This document shows positions 27,498-35,213 of a DNA stretch of 64,000 bases, in pieces. This DNA is from CAZMGY01 sp964565945 [NCBI: uncultured bacterium] (lineage in GTDB: Bacteria > GCA-001730085), in NCBI GenBank assembly GCA_964565945.1, contig CAZMGY010000019.1:69460-133459 (forward strand). Reading direction: 5' to 3'. The notes under the pieces were generated by a model. The model was not told the DNA's origin, made no database searches, and saw only the letters and a program-made list of their open reading frames with translations. The first letter of the stretch is position 1. Each line of letters begins with the position of its first letter. Both the position numbers and the translations under genes were made by a program.

Positions 27498-27654
27498 GTA
27501 CATATCGTCTACACGTCGTACTGTGGTTTGATCACGGTATCTACGCCCCCATTATAACCGTGGCATGGATCCCCATCATTAAGGGGAGGGTGACTGTGGC
27601 AAAAAAAGCATTATTGATGAGGATGTCCAAGTGTATGGGGTGACGATCATGTAC
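27498..27654. other. 157-base element bounded by a long inverted repeat
   Basis: GTACATATCGTC at 27498-27509 pairs with GACGATCATGTAC at 27642-27654, with one bulged base. TACAC at 27510-27514 pairs with GTGTA at 27631-27635. Inside are CACGGT/ACCGTG and the tight hairpin CCCC-ATCATTAA-GGGG. The nesting is what a folded RNA or a small inverted-repeat mobile element would show. It lies between ilvE and the nadA promoter, so it is probably not the nadA leader. I could not match it to 6S, SRP or RNase P RNA. A 50-codon frame through it is not persuasive as a gene. Confidence 0.4.
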
Positions 27655-27678
27655 TTGCAAGGTTGACGTTGATTTGAG

Positions 27679-27707
27679 TTGAATTCAAAGGCTGTTGTTG
27701 ATACAAT
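27679..27707 (+). promoter_or_regulatory. Candidate promoter for nadA
   Basis: TTGAAT at 27679-27684, a 17-base spacer and TACAAT at 27702-27707. It would start transcription near 27714, about 30 bases before the GTG of nadA. Confidence 0.5.
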
Positions 27708-27742
27708 TATAGTCTGTTTAGTTATTAATGTAGAGGTGTTTT

Positions 27743-28759
27743 GTGTTAACCGCCCAAGATTTGCATGAGCGTTTAAAGACCGTCAAGCTCGGAGTAGCCA
27801 TCTGTTCTTACACAATGGAGAAGTGTGAACAATTAGCCCCTTTGATTAATGAAATCAATGCTCTTAAACAAGAAAAAAATGCTGTTATTCTTACCCATTC
27901 CTATGTGAGTCCCGAGATTCTCTATGGTGTTGGCGATTTTGTAGGTGATTCTTATAAGTTGAGCAAAGATGCCTTAGCGACCGATGCTGATGTGATTGTG
28001 TTTACGGCTGTACGTTTTATGGCTGAGACGGCTAAAATTCTTAATCCCCAAAAAGAAGTTTTGATTCCGAGTCAAAATAACGGTTGCACATTGGCTGATT
28101 CAATCACAGGCGAAGAGGTTCGTCGTTTGCGCCAGGAATTTCCTGATTACTCTTTTGTTTGCTATATCAATACGACAGCAGATGTCAAGGCGGAGTGTGA
28201 TGTATGCGTGACTTCGGGCAATGTTTATGATGTTGTTGAGGCTATTGACAACGATAAAATTTATTTTTTGCCCGATAAGCTTATGGGCAAAAATTTGCAA
28301 AATGAAATGAAAGAGCGTGGTGTGGCTAAAGATATTCAAATTTATCATGGCACTTGTTATGTTCACGAAGAGTATGATCCCGAAATGATTGAATATATTC
28401 GTATGGAGTTTCCTAGCGCTAAAGTGGTTAGTCATCTCGAGTGCTCTCCTCAGGTTTTAGGGAATTCTGATTTTATTGGAAGCACAGCTCAGATTATGAA
28501 TTATATGAAAAGTGAGAAATCCTCAGAATACCTTATGCTGACAGAATGTGGTTTGAGTGCTCGTTTGCAAGTGGAGATGCCAGAGAAAAAATTTGTTGGA
28601 TCGTGCAGCATGTGTCGTTATATGAAGTCGAATACCTTGGAAGGGATTTTAAAAATTCTTAAAAATCCCAGTGAAGAAGATAAAATAGAACTTGATGAAG
28701 ATGTGCGACGTCGTGCTCAAACCTGCATTGATGCCATGTTTGCGTATACGTCGAAGTAG
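27743..28759 (+). CDS. nadA: Quinolinate synthase A
   Basis: Condenses iminoaspartate with dihydroxyacetone phosphate to quinolinate, using a [4Fe-4S] cluster; de novo NAD synthesis. 338 residues. The cluster cysteines are in NGCTLADS, HLECSPQVL and GSCSMCRYM; HSYVSPEI and GDSYKLSKDA are further family signatures. The start is GTG, with GAGG six bases upstream. nadB and nadC are not in the window. fba follows after 22 bases and may be co-transcribed; its substrate DHAP is used by both enzymes. Confidence 0.94.
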   Translation: MLTAQDLHERLKTVKLGVAICSYTMEKCEQLAPLINEINALKQEKNAVILTHSYVSPEILYGVGDFVGDSYKLSKDALATDADVIVFTAVRFMAETAKILNPQKEVLIPSQNNGCTLADSITGEEVRRLRQEFPDYSFVCYINTTADVKAECDVCVTSGNVYDVVEAIDNDKIYFLPDKLMGKNLQNEMKERGVAKDIQIYHGTCYVHEEYDPEMIEYIRMEFPSAKVVSHLECSPQVLGNSDFIGSTAQIMNYMKSEKSSEYLMLTECGLSARLQVEMPEKKFVGSCSMCRYMKSNTLEGILKILKNPSEEDKIELDEDVRRRAQTCIDAMFAYTSK

Positions 28760-28781
28760 TGCTAAATAAGGAGGAAAACTT

Positions 28782-29813
28782 ATGCCTGTAGCTGATTATC
28801 AAACCTATTGCAAAATGTTAGACAATGCGCAAAAAAATAATTTTGCTTACTCTGCGATCAATGTAACATCTTTGGCCACGGTCAATGCATGTTTGCAAGC
28901 ATTGGCCGAAAAAAAGTCGGATGGAATTATTCAAGTGTCAACTGGTGGGGGGCAATTCGCATCAGGTTTAGGTACTAAAGATGCTGTTTTGGGTGCACTT
29001 GTTTTGGCTGAAGCGGTTCACCGTTTGGCTGAGCGTTACAATATTTATGTAGCTTTGCACACCGATCATTGTCATCCCGAAAAAGTAGATAACTTTTTGA
29101 TTCCACTGATTGAAGAAACCGAAAAACGTCGTGCTGCTGGTCAACCTAACTTGTTCCAAAGCCATATGTTTGATGGTAGTGTGTTGCCTCTCAAAGAAAA
29201 CATGGCTCAATCAGTAGCTCTTTTGGAGCGTTGTGCCAAAAGCCAAATCATTCTTGAAGTCGAAGCTGGAGTTGTTGGTGGTGAAGAAGATGGTGTGGAC
29301 AATGAAAATCTCGACAAATCAAAACTTTACACAACTCCTGAGGATATGGTGGAAGTGCATCGTCGCTTGAACTCTGTGGAAGGTGGACGTTTTATGTTTG
29401 CAGCCACATTTGGAAATGTTCACGGTGTTTATAAGCCAGGGAATGTTCAATTAACACCGATCATTCTTCGTGATGGTCAAGAAGCTGTTGTGAAAGAATT
29501 TGGTGAAAAGGCCTATTTTGATCTTGTGTTCCATGGTGGTTCTGGGTCAAGTAAGGAAGAGATCAAAGAAACTTTGGGCTATGGTGTAATTAAAATGAAT
29601 GTTGATACCGATACTCAATATGCGTTCACACGTCCTATTGCAGAGCATATGTTCAAAAATTACGATGGCGTTCTTAAAGTGGAAGGCGACGTAGGTAACA
29701 AAAAATTTTACGATCCACGCAGCTACTTGAAAGCGGCGGAGGTGGCTATGACAAATCGTATTAAAGAGTCAATTGATGACTTGAACGGAGCGAATACTAC
29801 GATTTATGGTTAA
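28782..29813 (+). CDS. fba: Class II fructose-bisphosphate aldolase
   Basis: Zinc-dependent cleavage of fructose 1,6-bisphosphate to DHAP and glyceraldehyde 3-phosphate, for glycolysis and gluconeogenesis. 343 residues, the longer class II type. The catalytic and zinc residues are in LHTDHCHPEKVDNF, FGNVHGVY and FHGGSGSS; the phosphate loop is at KMNVDTDTQYAF. AAGGAGG lies just upstream of the ATG. The codon pattern is even and the gene looks well expressed. Confidence 0.94.
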   Translation: MPVADYQTYCKMLDNAQKNNFAYSAINVTSLATVNACLQALAEKKSDGIIQVSTGGGQFASGLGTKDAVLGALVLAEAVHRLAERYNIYVALHTDHCHPEKVDNFLIPLIEETEKRRAAGQPNLFQSHMFDGSVLPLKENMAQSVALLERCAKSQIILEVEAGVVGGEEDGVDNENLDKSKLYTTPEDMVEVHRRLNSVEGGRFMFAATFGNVHGVYKPGNVQLTPIILRDGQEAVVKEFGEKAYFDLVFHGGSGSSKEEIKETLGYGVIKMNVDTDTQYAFTRPIAEHMFKNYDGVLKVEGDVGNKKFYDPRSYLKAAEVAMTNRIKESIDDLNGANTTIYG

Positions 29814-29847
29814 TGCTTAAAGGTATGTCATTGGAAGGGGGCAGTAT

Positions 29848-29970
29848 TTGTCATCCTGCAGTTTGACCGTGGGATCTAAAGCTACGGTTTGGTGTAGTGG
29901 ATCTATTGATGATGTTTTTGAGAGTGTTGAACAAAAGGTGCCTTTTGTAGGGGAGCTTTTGTGTTGGTAG
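29848..29970 (+). CDS. Possible 40-residue ORF before queG
   Basis: A TTG start preceded by GGAAGGGGG with a six-base gap, a strong ribosome site, opens 40 codons. They begin LSSCSLTVGSKATVW and end seven bases before queG. It contains three cysteines and no obvious signal. It may be a true small protein, a translational lead-in to queG or chance. No family is recognised. Confidence 0.25.
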   Translation: MSSCSLTVGSKATVWCSGSIDDVFESVEQKVPFVGELLCW

Positions 29971-29976
29971 AGAAAA

Positions 29977-30903
29977 ATGCTGGAACAAAACATTAAAACG
30001 TATGCGTGTGAAACCTTAGGTTTCGATGATTGTCGGGTCACCACGCCTTTTTTGAGTGATCATGTCAAAGACACCTATGTCCGTTGGTTGGCCGCTGGTT
30101 ATGCTGGAGACATGGGCTATCTCGAAAGACATTGGCCCCTTAAGGAAGATCCTAACCAACTTTTGGAGGGTGTTCAATCGGCGATCATGCTGTCTAAAAG
30201 CTATAAAAATACGTACGACAAAGAATTGCCCCAAAAGCACAAGATTGCTCGTTATGCGGTAGGGCAAGATTATCACTTGGTGATGACCAAAAAACTTAAA
30301 GATCTAGAGGCCTATATTCAAAAGTTCCAACCCGAGTGTAAGATGTTTATAGGGGTGGATAGCCGACCGATTGCTGAACGTAGTCTAGCTATTAAAGCTG
30401 GAATAGGTTTTTTGGGCAAAAACGCGATGGTGATTACTCCAGGGCGAGGGTCGTATTTTTTCATTGGGGGCATTTTAACCACGATTCCTTTACAGGAGGA
30501 TATCTCCCTTAAGGTTGATTGCGGATCGTGCCGTTTATGCATCGATGCTTGTCCAACGCAGGCCTTGAATGAAGATTATACCATGAAAGCCACAGAATGT
30601 ATTAGCTATATGACCATCGAACAAAAAGAGGCACTGAGCGATCAACAAAAAGAACTTGTGGGAGATTGGCTTTATGGCTGTGATATTTGTCAGGAAGTTT
30701 GTCCTTACAATCATGGCAAAGCCCCGTTAACCGATTGGAAAGAGTTTCACCCAGATCAAGGTTTGGGTTTTGATTTTTTTGACCAATATGAACCCTCTAA
30801 AGAGGAGCTTCCTCGAATTTCAAAAAAAATGCCAGCCTATCGTTCGCGTCGTCAGGTGTACGAAAACTGGAAAAATAAAAAAAATGGAACGAGATTACCT
30901 TAA
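29977..30903 (+). CDS. queG: Epoxyqueuosine reductase
   Basis: Last step of queuosine synthesis, reducing epoxyqueuosine in tRNA with cobalamin and two [4Fe-4S] clusters. 308 residues, slightly short but in the family range. GIGFLGKN lies near the cobalamin-binding part, followed by the two ferredoxin-like motifs CGSCRLCIDACPTQAL and CDICQEVCPYN. The C-terminal HEAT-repeat extension found in some QueG proteins is absent. It pairs functionally with queD at 23846. The final codons overlap an unrelated frame I do not support. Confidence 0.93.
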   Translation: MLEQNIKTYACETLGFDDCRVTTPFLSDHVKDTYVRWLAAGYAGDMGYLERHWPLKEDPNQLLEGVQSAIMLSKSYKNTYDKELPQKHKIARYAVGQDYHLVMTKKLKDLEAYIQKFQPECKMFIGVDSRPIAERSLAIKAGIGFLGKNAMVITPGRGSYFFIGGILTTIPLQEDISLKVDCGSCRLCIDACPTQALNEDYTMKATECISYMTIEQKEALSDQQKELVGDWLYGCDICQEVCPYNHGKAPLTDWKEFHPDQGLGFDFFDQYEPSKEELPRISKKMPAYRSRRQVYENWKNKKNGTRLP

Positions 30904-31078
30904 ACTATCCACGGCCTTGTCACGAGGTTTTTTTCAATTATCTTTATCAGTACTGGGGTATGGAAACCTTATCAACCCCGCACTGAAGCACAGCAAGACA
31001 CTTTGAGTTATATTGTTTTAGATTACGAAGTCAAATTACTTGAAATGTGATAGTGTAATTTGTTTTTATTTAATTTTA

Positions 31079-31112
31079 TTATATATAGCATAGTATGCTA
31101 TGCTATATATAA
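31079..31112. repeat. Perfect 15-bp palindrome upstream of the OTU-like gene
   Basis: Arms of 15 bases (31079-31093 and 31098-31112) are exactly complementary around a four-base centre TATG. The core is TATATAGCATAG. It lies 35 bases before the ATG at 31147. Neither strand shows a T-run after it, so it is a poorer terminator than operator or cruciform. Confidence 0.7.
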
Positions 31113-31146
31113 AATCTTATTATTAATATGATTTAAAGGTTTGTTG

Positions 31147-32880
31147 ATGATGCGAAAAACTCTGATAACTGAGCTGATCGCTTTTATGTGTTTAAGTCAA
31201 TGGAATACTACAGGAATTTTGCAGGCAGAGCCTCAAAACTTAGCACCTTCAGCTTTGTTTCAAGATGAGATGTCCACCCGTGATGTTGAGAGCATTTTGC
31301 AATCGAAACTTCCTATTGATCGGGTCTTGAATGTCGAAGAAGAAGAGAGAATGGAGGGCTTTAATGCTGAAAATGGTAATCGTTTTAATCAGTTTAAAAA
31401 TTTAGACGAAGCCTTACCTCGAAGAAAATATCCTCAATTTTATCGAGAGTTAGCCAAAACTCTTAAAAGGTATAAGATTAAATCTTCAGACATAATTCGT
31501 GTTGTCTATAAAAAAGGTTTGCGAGGTGCAGCCTTTATTGATAGTCAGGTATTGATTTCGGAGAACGCGATTAACGCCTTCGAAAAAGCTCACAGCATCC
31601 ATGGTTTCGAATCTGATATCGCCAAAGGAGCCATATTCTGGTTGGTGTATTTTCTGATTGCTCAGGCGCTAATATCTGAAGTCCATGCCGATGTTGGAGA
31701 AGGGCAATATTCCGAAATGGTTGAAAATGTGGCGGTGATGACGGGTGCGCTTAATGGATATCGTTTGCTTAAGAATCGCACGAAAAAGACTTATATTGGA
31801 GCCTTTCTGAAGGTTTATGCCGAGGCTCTTTTAGGAAATCATGGTGCCAATTCTTATGATTTATTGTTCAAAAAATTTAAAAAAACCCTTAAAAAGCGAA
31901 ATCTGACCGATCAGGAAGTCCGTGCAGCGTTGCAGGAAAATTATGATCTTCCAGCGAATGAACGTACAGTAGGGGAGCATTATTCTTCTGGCGTATTTGA
32001 TGCACGCCAAAATCGAAGTTTTAAAAATTTACCAACCGATGGCACTTATAACAAGTGTTTGATTTATGCGGTTATTGGAGCAATGAAAAATGGCCGTGTG
32101 GGTCTTGATCCAAAAGAACGAAATGTTGTGATTGCTGAGATGCAAAATTATCTAAGAGCTATGTATAAAAAATACAGAATAAATAACAATGAAAATATTT
32201 TTCCGGAATGTTTTTGGTTTATGATGAATGAGTTCTTAACAGAGAAGGGACAGAAAGAGTTGCCGAACAATTTAGGGTATTTACTTAAGCACGCGGGTTC
32301 TTCTTCTTCTGAAATTTTTTTTGAGATCTATGTAAGTAAAATTCTTCCTCACCCCAGATACCGTTTTGATGCCTTAGGTGAACTTTGGGTGTTGGCATCC
32401 TTAATTCAGCGGGATATTCAGCTTCATTATTCTTATGGAATCCTAGGGGAATCGATACCTATTCTCTATAACCGTAATCTTCCTGCTTTTCTTGTGTCTC
32501 AATCCTTTAAAAGGCTTATGGGTAACTTGCGAGTAGCACCTGATAACAAAGTCCATGTGGCCCATATAGGTGGAGGGGGGCACTTTGAGGCTTTAGAGTC
32601 GCAGGGTTTAATGCCTCAAAATATCAACGTTATTTTTGAAAAACACCGCCTTACGATAAAGTTCGATCCTAGTAATATTGATCAACTACGTCAGTGGATT
32701 CATTCCATGGTGACTGATGTTCCAGTAGAGTTTTATAGTGATAATGAAATTCTTACGGATGATAAGTTGATAGAGAAGTTAACCCATAATGTGTCAGGTG
32801 ATCTTCTCAGTATTACTGTTCGCAAAAATACAGGGGACTTTTTTTCTAACGAACTCTGGTGGATTAAACAGGCAACTTAG
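31147..32880 (+). CDS. Exported protein with OTU-like cysteine protease signature
   Basis: 578 residues from the ATG at 31147, with AAAGG seven bases upstream. An N-terminal signal-like segment is followed by NLAPSALF, the same LAPxxxF-like motif as in the protein at 587. A hydrophobic stretch lies at about residues 160-180. Residues about 298-490 match the OTU deubiquitinase layout. Asp298 and Cys304 lie in DGTYNKCLIYAV (compare DGNCLFRA), LGELWVLASLIQRDIQ is at 410-425 (compare GGELEL.ALA...), and VAHIGGGGHFEAL carries the putative catalytic His479 (compare HYDSL). The D-to-C spacing is longer than in classical OTU proteins, so activity is uncertain. The rest is unrecognised. It stands alone behind a palindrome. 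Confidence 0.55.
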   Translation: MMRKTLITELIAFMCLSQWNTTGILQAEPQNLAPSALFQDEMSTRDVESILQSKLPIDRVLNVEEEERMEGFNAENGNRFNQFKNLDEALPRRKYPQFYRELAKTLKRYKIKSSDIIRVVYKKGLRGAAFIDSQVLISENAINAFEKAHSIHGFESDIAKGAIFWLVYFLIAQALISEVHADVGEGQYSEMVENVAVMTGALNGYRLLKNRTKKTYIGAFLKVYAEALLGNHGANSYDLLFKKFKKTLKKRNLTDQEVRAALQENYDLPANERTVGEHYSSGVFDARQNRSFKNLPTDGTYNKCLIYAVIGAMKNGRVGLDPKERNVVIAEMQNYLRAMYKKYRINNNENIFPECFWFMMNEFLTEKGQKELPNNLGYLLKHAGSSSSEIFFEIYVSKILPHPRYRFDALGELWVLASLIQRDIQLHYSYGILGESIPILYNRNLPAFLVSQSFKRLMGNLRVAPDNKVHVAHIGGGGHFEALESQGLMPQNINVIFEKHRLTIKFDPSNIDQLRQWIHSMVTDVPVEFYSDNEILTDDKLIEKLTHNVSGDLLSITVRKNTGDFFSNELWWIKQAT

Positions 32881-33074
32881 CATTGCCCCTTACGTTCTAG
32901 ATTGTCAAAATTATACTGCAGTTAGTTTGAGCTAGCCAAAAACATGGGGCATTGCGTTCTTAGTGGCTTTGTGGTGTTTAACAAAAGAATAAAGAAATAA
33001 AAATTGATTTTTTTGTGAGAATCATATAGGATGAGTTGGGTGTATTATGTATGTGGAAAGGTGGTAAGTTTGCT

Positions 33075-33977
33075 ATGAATGCTCAAGTAGTGTCTGATGT
33101 GCTGGTGGCATCTGAATCTAAACGATCTTTAGGTCATCCTGTTCGCAAGAATGATTGGCGTACTATTCCTGTTTTTGTGGGGATTACATTGGGGTCTTTG
33201 ATTGGGGGGCCTATTTACATTTATCAAAATGGCTTTCCTGCTGAGGTGGCGTGGTTAGTTGCTTTTTTTATGGTGACGACAGGGCTTTCGATCACAGCTG
33301 GGTATCACCGCTTATTTTCCCACCGCACCTTTAAAGCGAATGGTTTGGTGCGTTTTTTGTTCCTTTTTTTTGGTGCTGGAGCCATGGAAGAATCGGCGTA
33401 TCGCTGGTCTTCGCAACATCGTGAACATCACGGCTTTGTTGACACGGACAGAGACCCTTACAACATCAAAAAAGGGTTTTGGTATGCGCATTTGGGGTGG
33501 ATGATTTTTTGGGACCATGTGATTTGTTATGACAATGTGAAAGATTTGCAAAAACAAAGAATGGTGATGCATCAACATAATAACTACTTGCTTTGGACGG
33601 TAACGTCTGGTGTTGTTTTGCCTTTGCTAATGGGAGCTTTGATGGGTCATGTGGTGGGAGCCTTTATTTTTGCTGTTTGCTTTCGCTTGTTTATAGTTTA
33701 CAACGCAACTTTTTTTATCAATTCGATATGTCATATGTTTGGCAAATCGACTTATGATAAAAACGCAACAGCCAAGGATAATTGGTTGATTGCTTTTTTT
33801 ACCTATGGAGAAGGCTATCATAGCTTTCATCATAGGTTTCCTCGCGACTATCGTAATGGTGTGCGTTTCTTCGATTGGGATCCGAGCAAATGGCTGATTC
33901 GCGGTTTGGCGATGATTGGCATGGCTTGGGACTTGCAAAAAGTGACCGATGAGGTCATTGAAAAAGCCAAAGTCTGA
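33075..33977 (+). CDS. Membrane fatty acid desaturase (delta-9 acyl type)
   Basis: An oxygen-dependent di-iron enzyme that places a double bond in acyl chains, in the cytoplasmic membrane. About 300 residues with four or more hydrophobic helices. All three histidine boxes are present: HRLFSH, HREHH and HSFHH, with the family context GEGYHSFHHRFPRDYRNG and RDPYN. I used the ATG at 33075 (MNAQVVSDV); in-frame starts 8 and 13 codons earlier are possible. It is a single gene and implies at least occasional exposure to oxygen, in keeping with sodN nearby. Confidence 0.92.
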   Translation: MNAQVVSDVLVASESKRSLGHPVRKNDWRTIPVFVGITLGSLIGGPIYIYQNGFPAEVAWLVAFFMVTTGLSITAGYHRLFSHRTFKANGLVRFLFLFFGAGAMEESAYRWSSQHREHHGFVDTDRDPYNIKKGFWYAHLGWMIFWDHVICYDNVKDLQKQRMVMHQHNNYLLWTVTSGVVLPLLMGALMGHVVGAFIFAVCFRLFIVYNATFFINSICHMFGKSTYDKNATAKDNWLIAFFTYGEGYHSFHHRFPRDYRNGVRFFDWDPSKWLIRGLAMIGMAWDLQKVTDEVIEKAKV

Positions 33978-34105
33978 GGGTGATAATCGCCGTTATTGTG
34001 CAATAACTTTGGTGAATTTTCGAGTACATTAATCTTACTCAGCTAATGGTCTGCCGTTCCTAACTGTTGGGGTTTGGTTATGATGTTGAACACTGCTTGA
34101 AATCG

Positions 34106-35152
34106 TTAATCGTCGTCTCGGGTCACTAAGAATTCTCCCCAAATAGGGCGGTGATCCGAAACTGCTTTTCTAGCCGTGTAGAGATCGTTCTTATAAATGT
34201 GTTTGTCGAACTCAAAAATACTTGATTTTCCAGTGTATTCGGTCAAATGATCTTGATCGAAGAAGAAGTTGTCATAAAGGCTTTTGTCGCCTATGGTGGT
34301 TTTGCCGTTGTGAATCAGTGCACACATTCCGTTGCTACAGGCTAGCAGAGCTTGAAACCCTTCATCGCGCGGGCCAAAGTTGAAATCACCTAAAATGATA
34401 ATGTCTTGTTCATGACTATCTTGTTGTTGGAGTGTAGTGTAAACTTCGGCCAGCTGTTTGATTTCGGGGCGACGATGTTTCTTGGAGTTACCAAAAAGCA
34501 CGTGGATTGTGGCTAGGGTAAAGTCAAACTGACCAGCTTTGAAAGTGGCGTAATAGGGTTCGCGAATAAAGTGATTCTGAGGGTCAGGGTAAATCTGACC
34601 TTTTTGTTTAATTTCGATGATGCCAGCTTTGTAGATAAAGGCATAACGTTCTTTGACGCTTTTTCCGACAGGTCGAGAAATCATATAGTCATAGTCGAGG
34701 CCTTTATCTCTCAGAATAGCCAAAGTCCGTTGAATCACGGTTTCATCGCGCACTTCTTGCACCGCAATCAGGTCATACCGTTCCAAAATGGCGGCAATTT
34801 GTTGGAGCTCTTGGTCATCACGGCTTTTGTTGGAATAGATTCTAATGTTGAATGATGCGATGGTGATGGCTTTGCCCAGTTTGGCTTTAATGATGGGGTG
34901 CTTGGGGGTTGATGAGAATGGTTTGAAGTTTTGAAGAGAATCGACGAGTTGTCGCGTTTGGTGCGTGATGGTGGGGCCAACAAGTTTGCGGATCCATGTT
35001 AGCGCCTTGTTGCGATGCTGACGATAAGGCTGGTAAACGTGTGGAGCGAGTGTATCGACGATGAGCAAAATAACGGTCAAAAGCAGTAATTTTTTCAAAC
35101 GTTGTAAGTTAGGTGTAGTAGGTTTAGATTGTTTTTTCTTCTTTTGAGCCAT
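34106..35152 (-). CDS. Membrane-anchored endonuclease/exonuclease/phosphatase family protein
   Basis: About 348 residues. A Lys-rich N-terminus and one membrane helix (LKKLLLLTVILLIVDTLA) are followed by a DNase-I-like fold: IASFNIR, VQEVRD, ILGDFNF and the C-terminal SDHRPIWGEF. These hold the metal-binding and catalytic residues of the superfamily. The fold serves nucleases, inositol phosphatases and sphingomyelinases, so the substrate is open. With an N-in anchor the domain would face the periplasm. I chose the ATG before AQKKKK because a -10 element overlaps the earlier in-frame ATG. It is the last gene of the leftward polysaccharide operon, 61 bases after the glycosyltransferase. Confidence 0.85.
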   Translation of the reverse strand: MAQKKKKQSKPTTPNLQRLKKLLLLTVILLIVDTLAPHVYQPYRQHRNKALTWIRKLVGPTITHQTRQLVDSLQNFKPFSSTPKHPIIKAKLGKAITIASFNIRIYSNKSRDDQELQQIAAILERYDLIAVQEVRDETVIQRTLAILRDKGLDYDYMISRPVGKSVKERYAFIYKAGIIEIKQKGQIYPDPQNHFIREPYYATFKAGQFDFTLATIHVLFGNSKKHRRPEIKQLAEVYTTLQQQDSHEQDIIILGDFNFGPRDEGFQALLACSNGMCALIHNGKTTIGDKSLYDNFFFDQDHLTEYTGKSSIFEFDKHIYKNDLYTARKAVSDHRPIWGEFLVTRDDD

Positions 35153-35182
35153 AATTAAAAAATTTCCCTTCAAAGCATTACC

Positions 35183-35193
35183 ATTGTATAGCA
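35183..35193 (-). promoter_or_regulatory. Extended -10 element inside the polysaccharide operon
   Basis: On the minus strand TGCTATACAAT, close to the TGCTATAAT seen before other genes here. No clear -35 is visible. It could give the EEP-family gene a separate transcript. Confidence 0.35.
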
Positions 35194-35213
35194 AAAACGA
35201 GATGCGGCTATGT

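Noticed and set aside
27494-27643. 50-codon ORF through the inverted-repeat element
   Set aside because: TTG start without a ribosome site, no recognisable fold, and the same bases form a nested stem that explains them better.
30887-31006. ORF overlapping the queG end
   Set aside because: Starts inside queG, no ribosome site of its own, no similarity I can see.
31079-31112. Intrinsic terminator for queG
   Set aside because: AT-rich stem without a following T-run on either strand.
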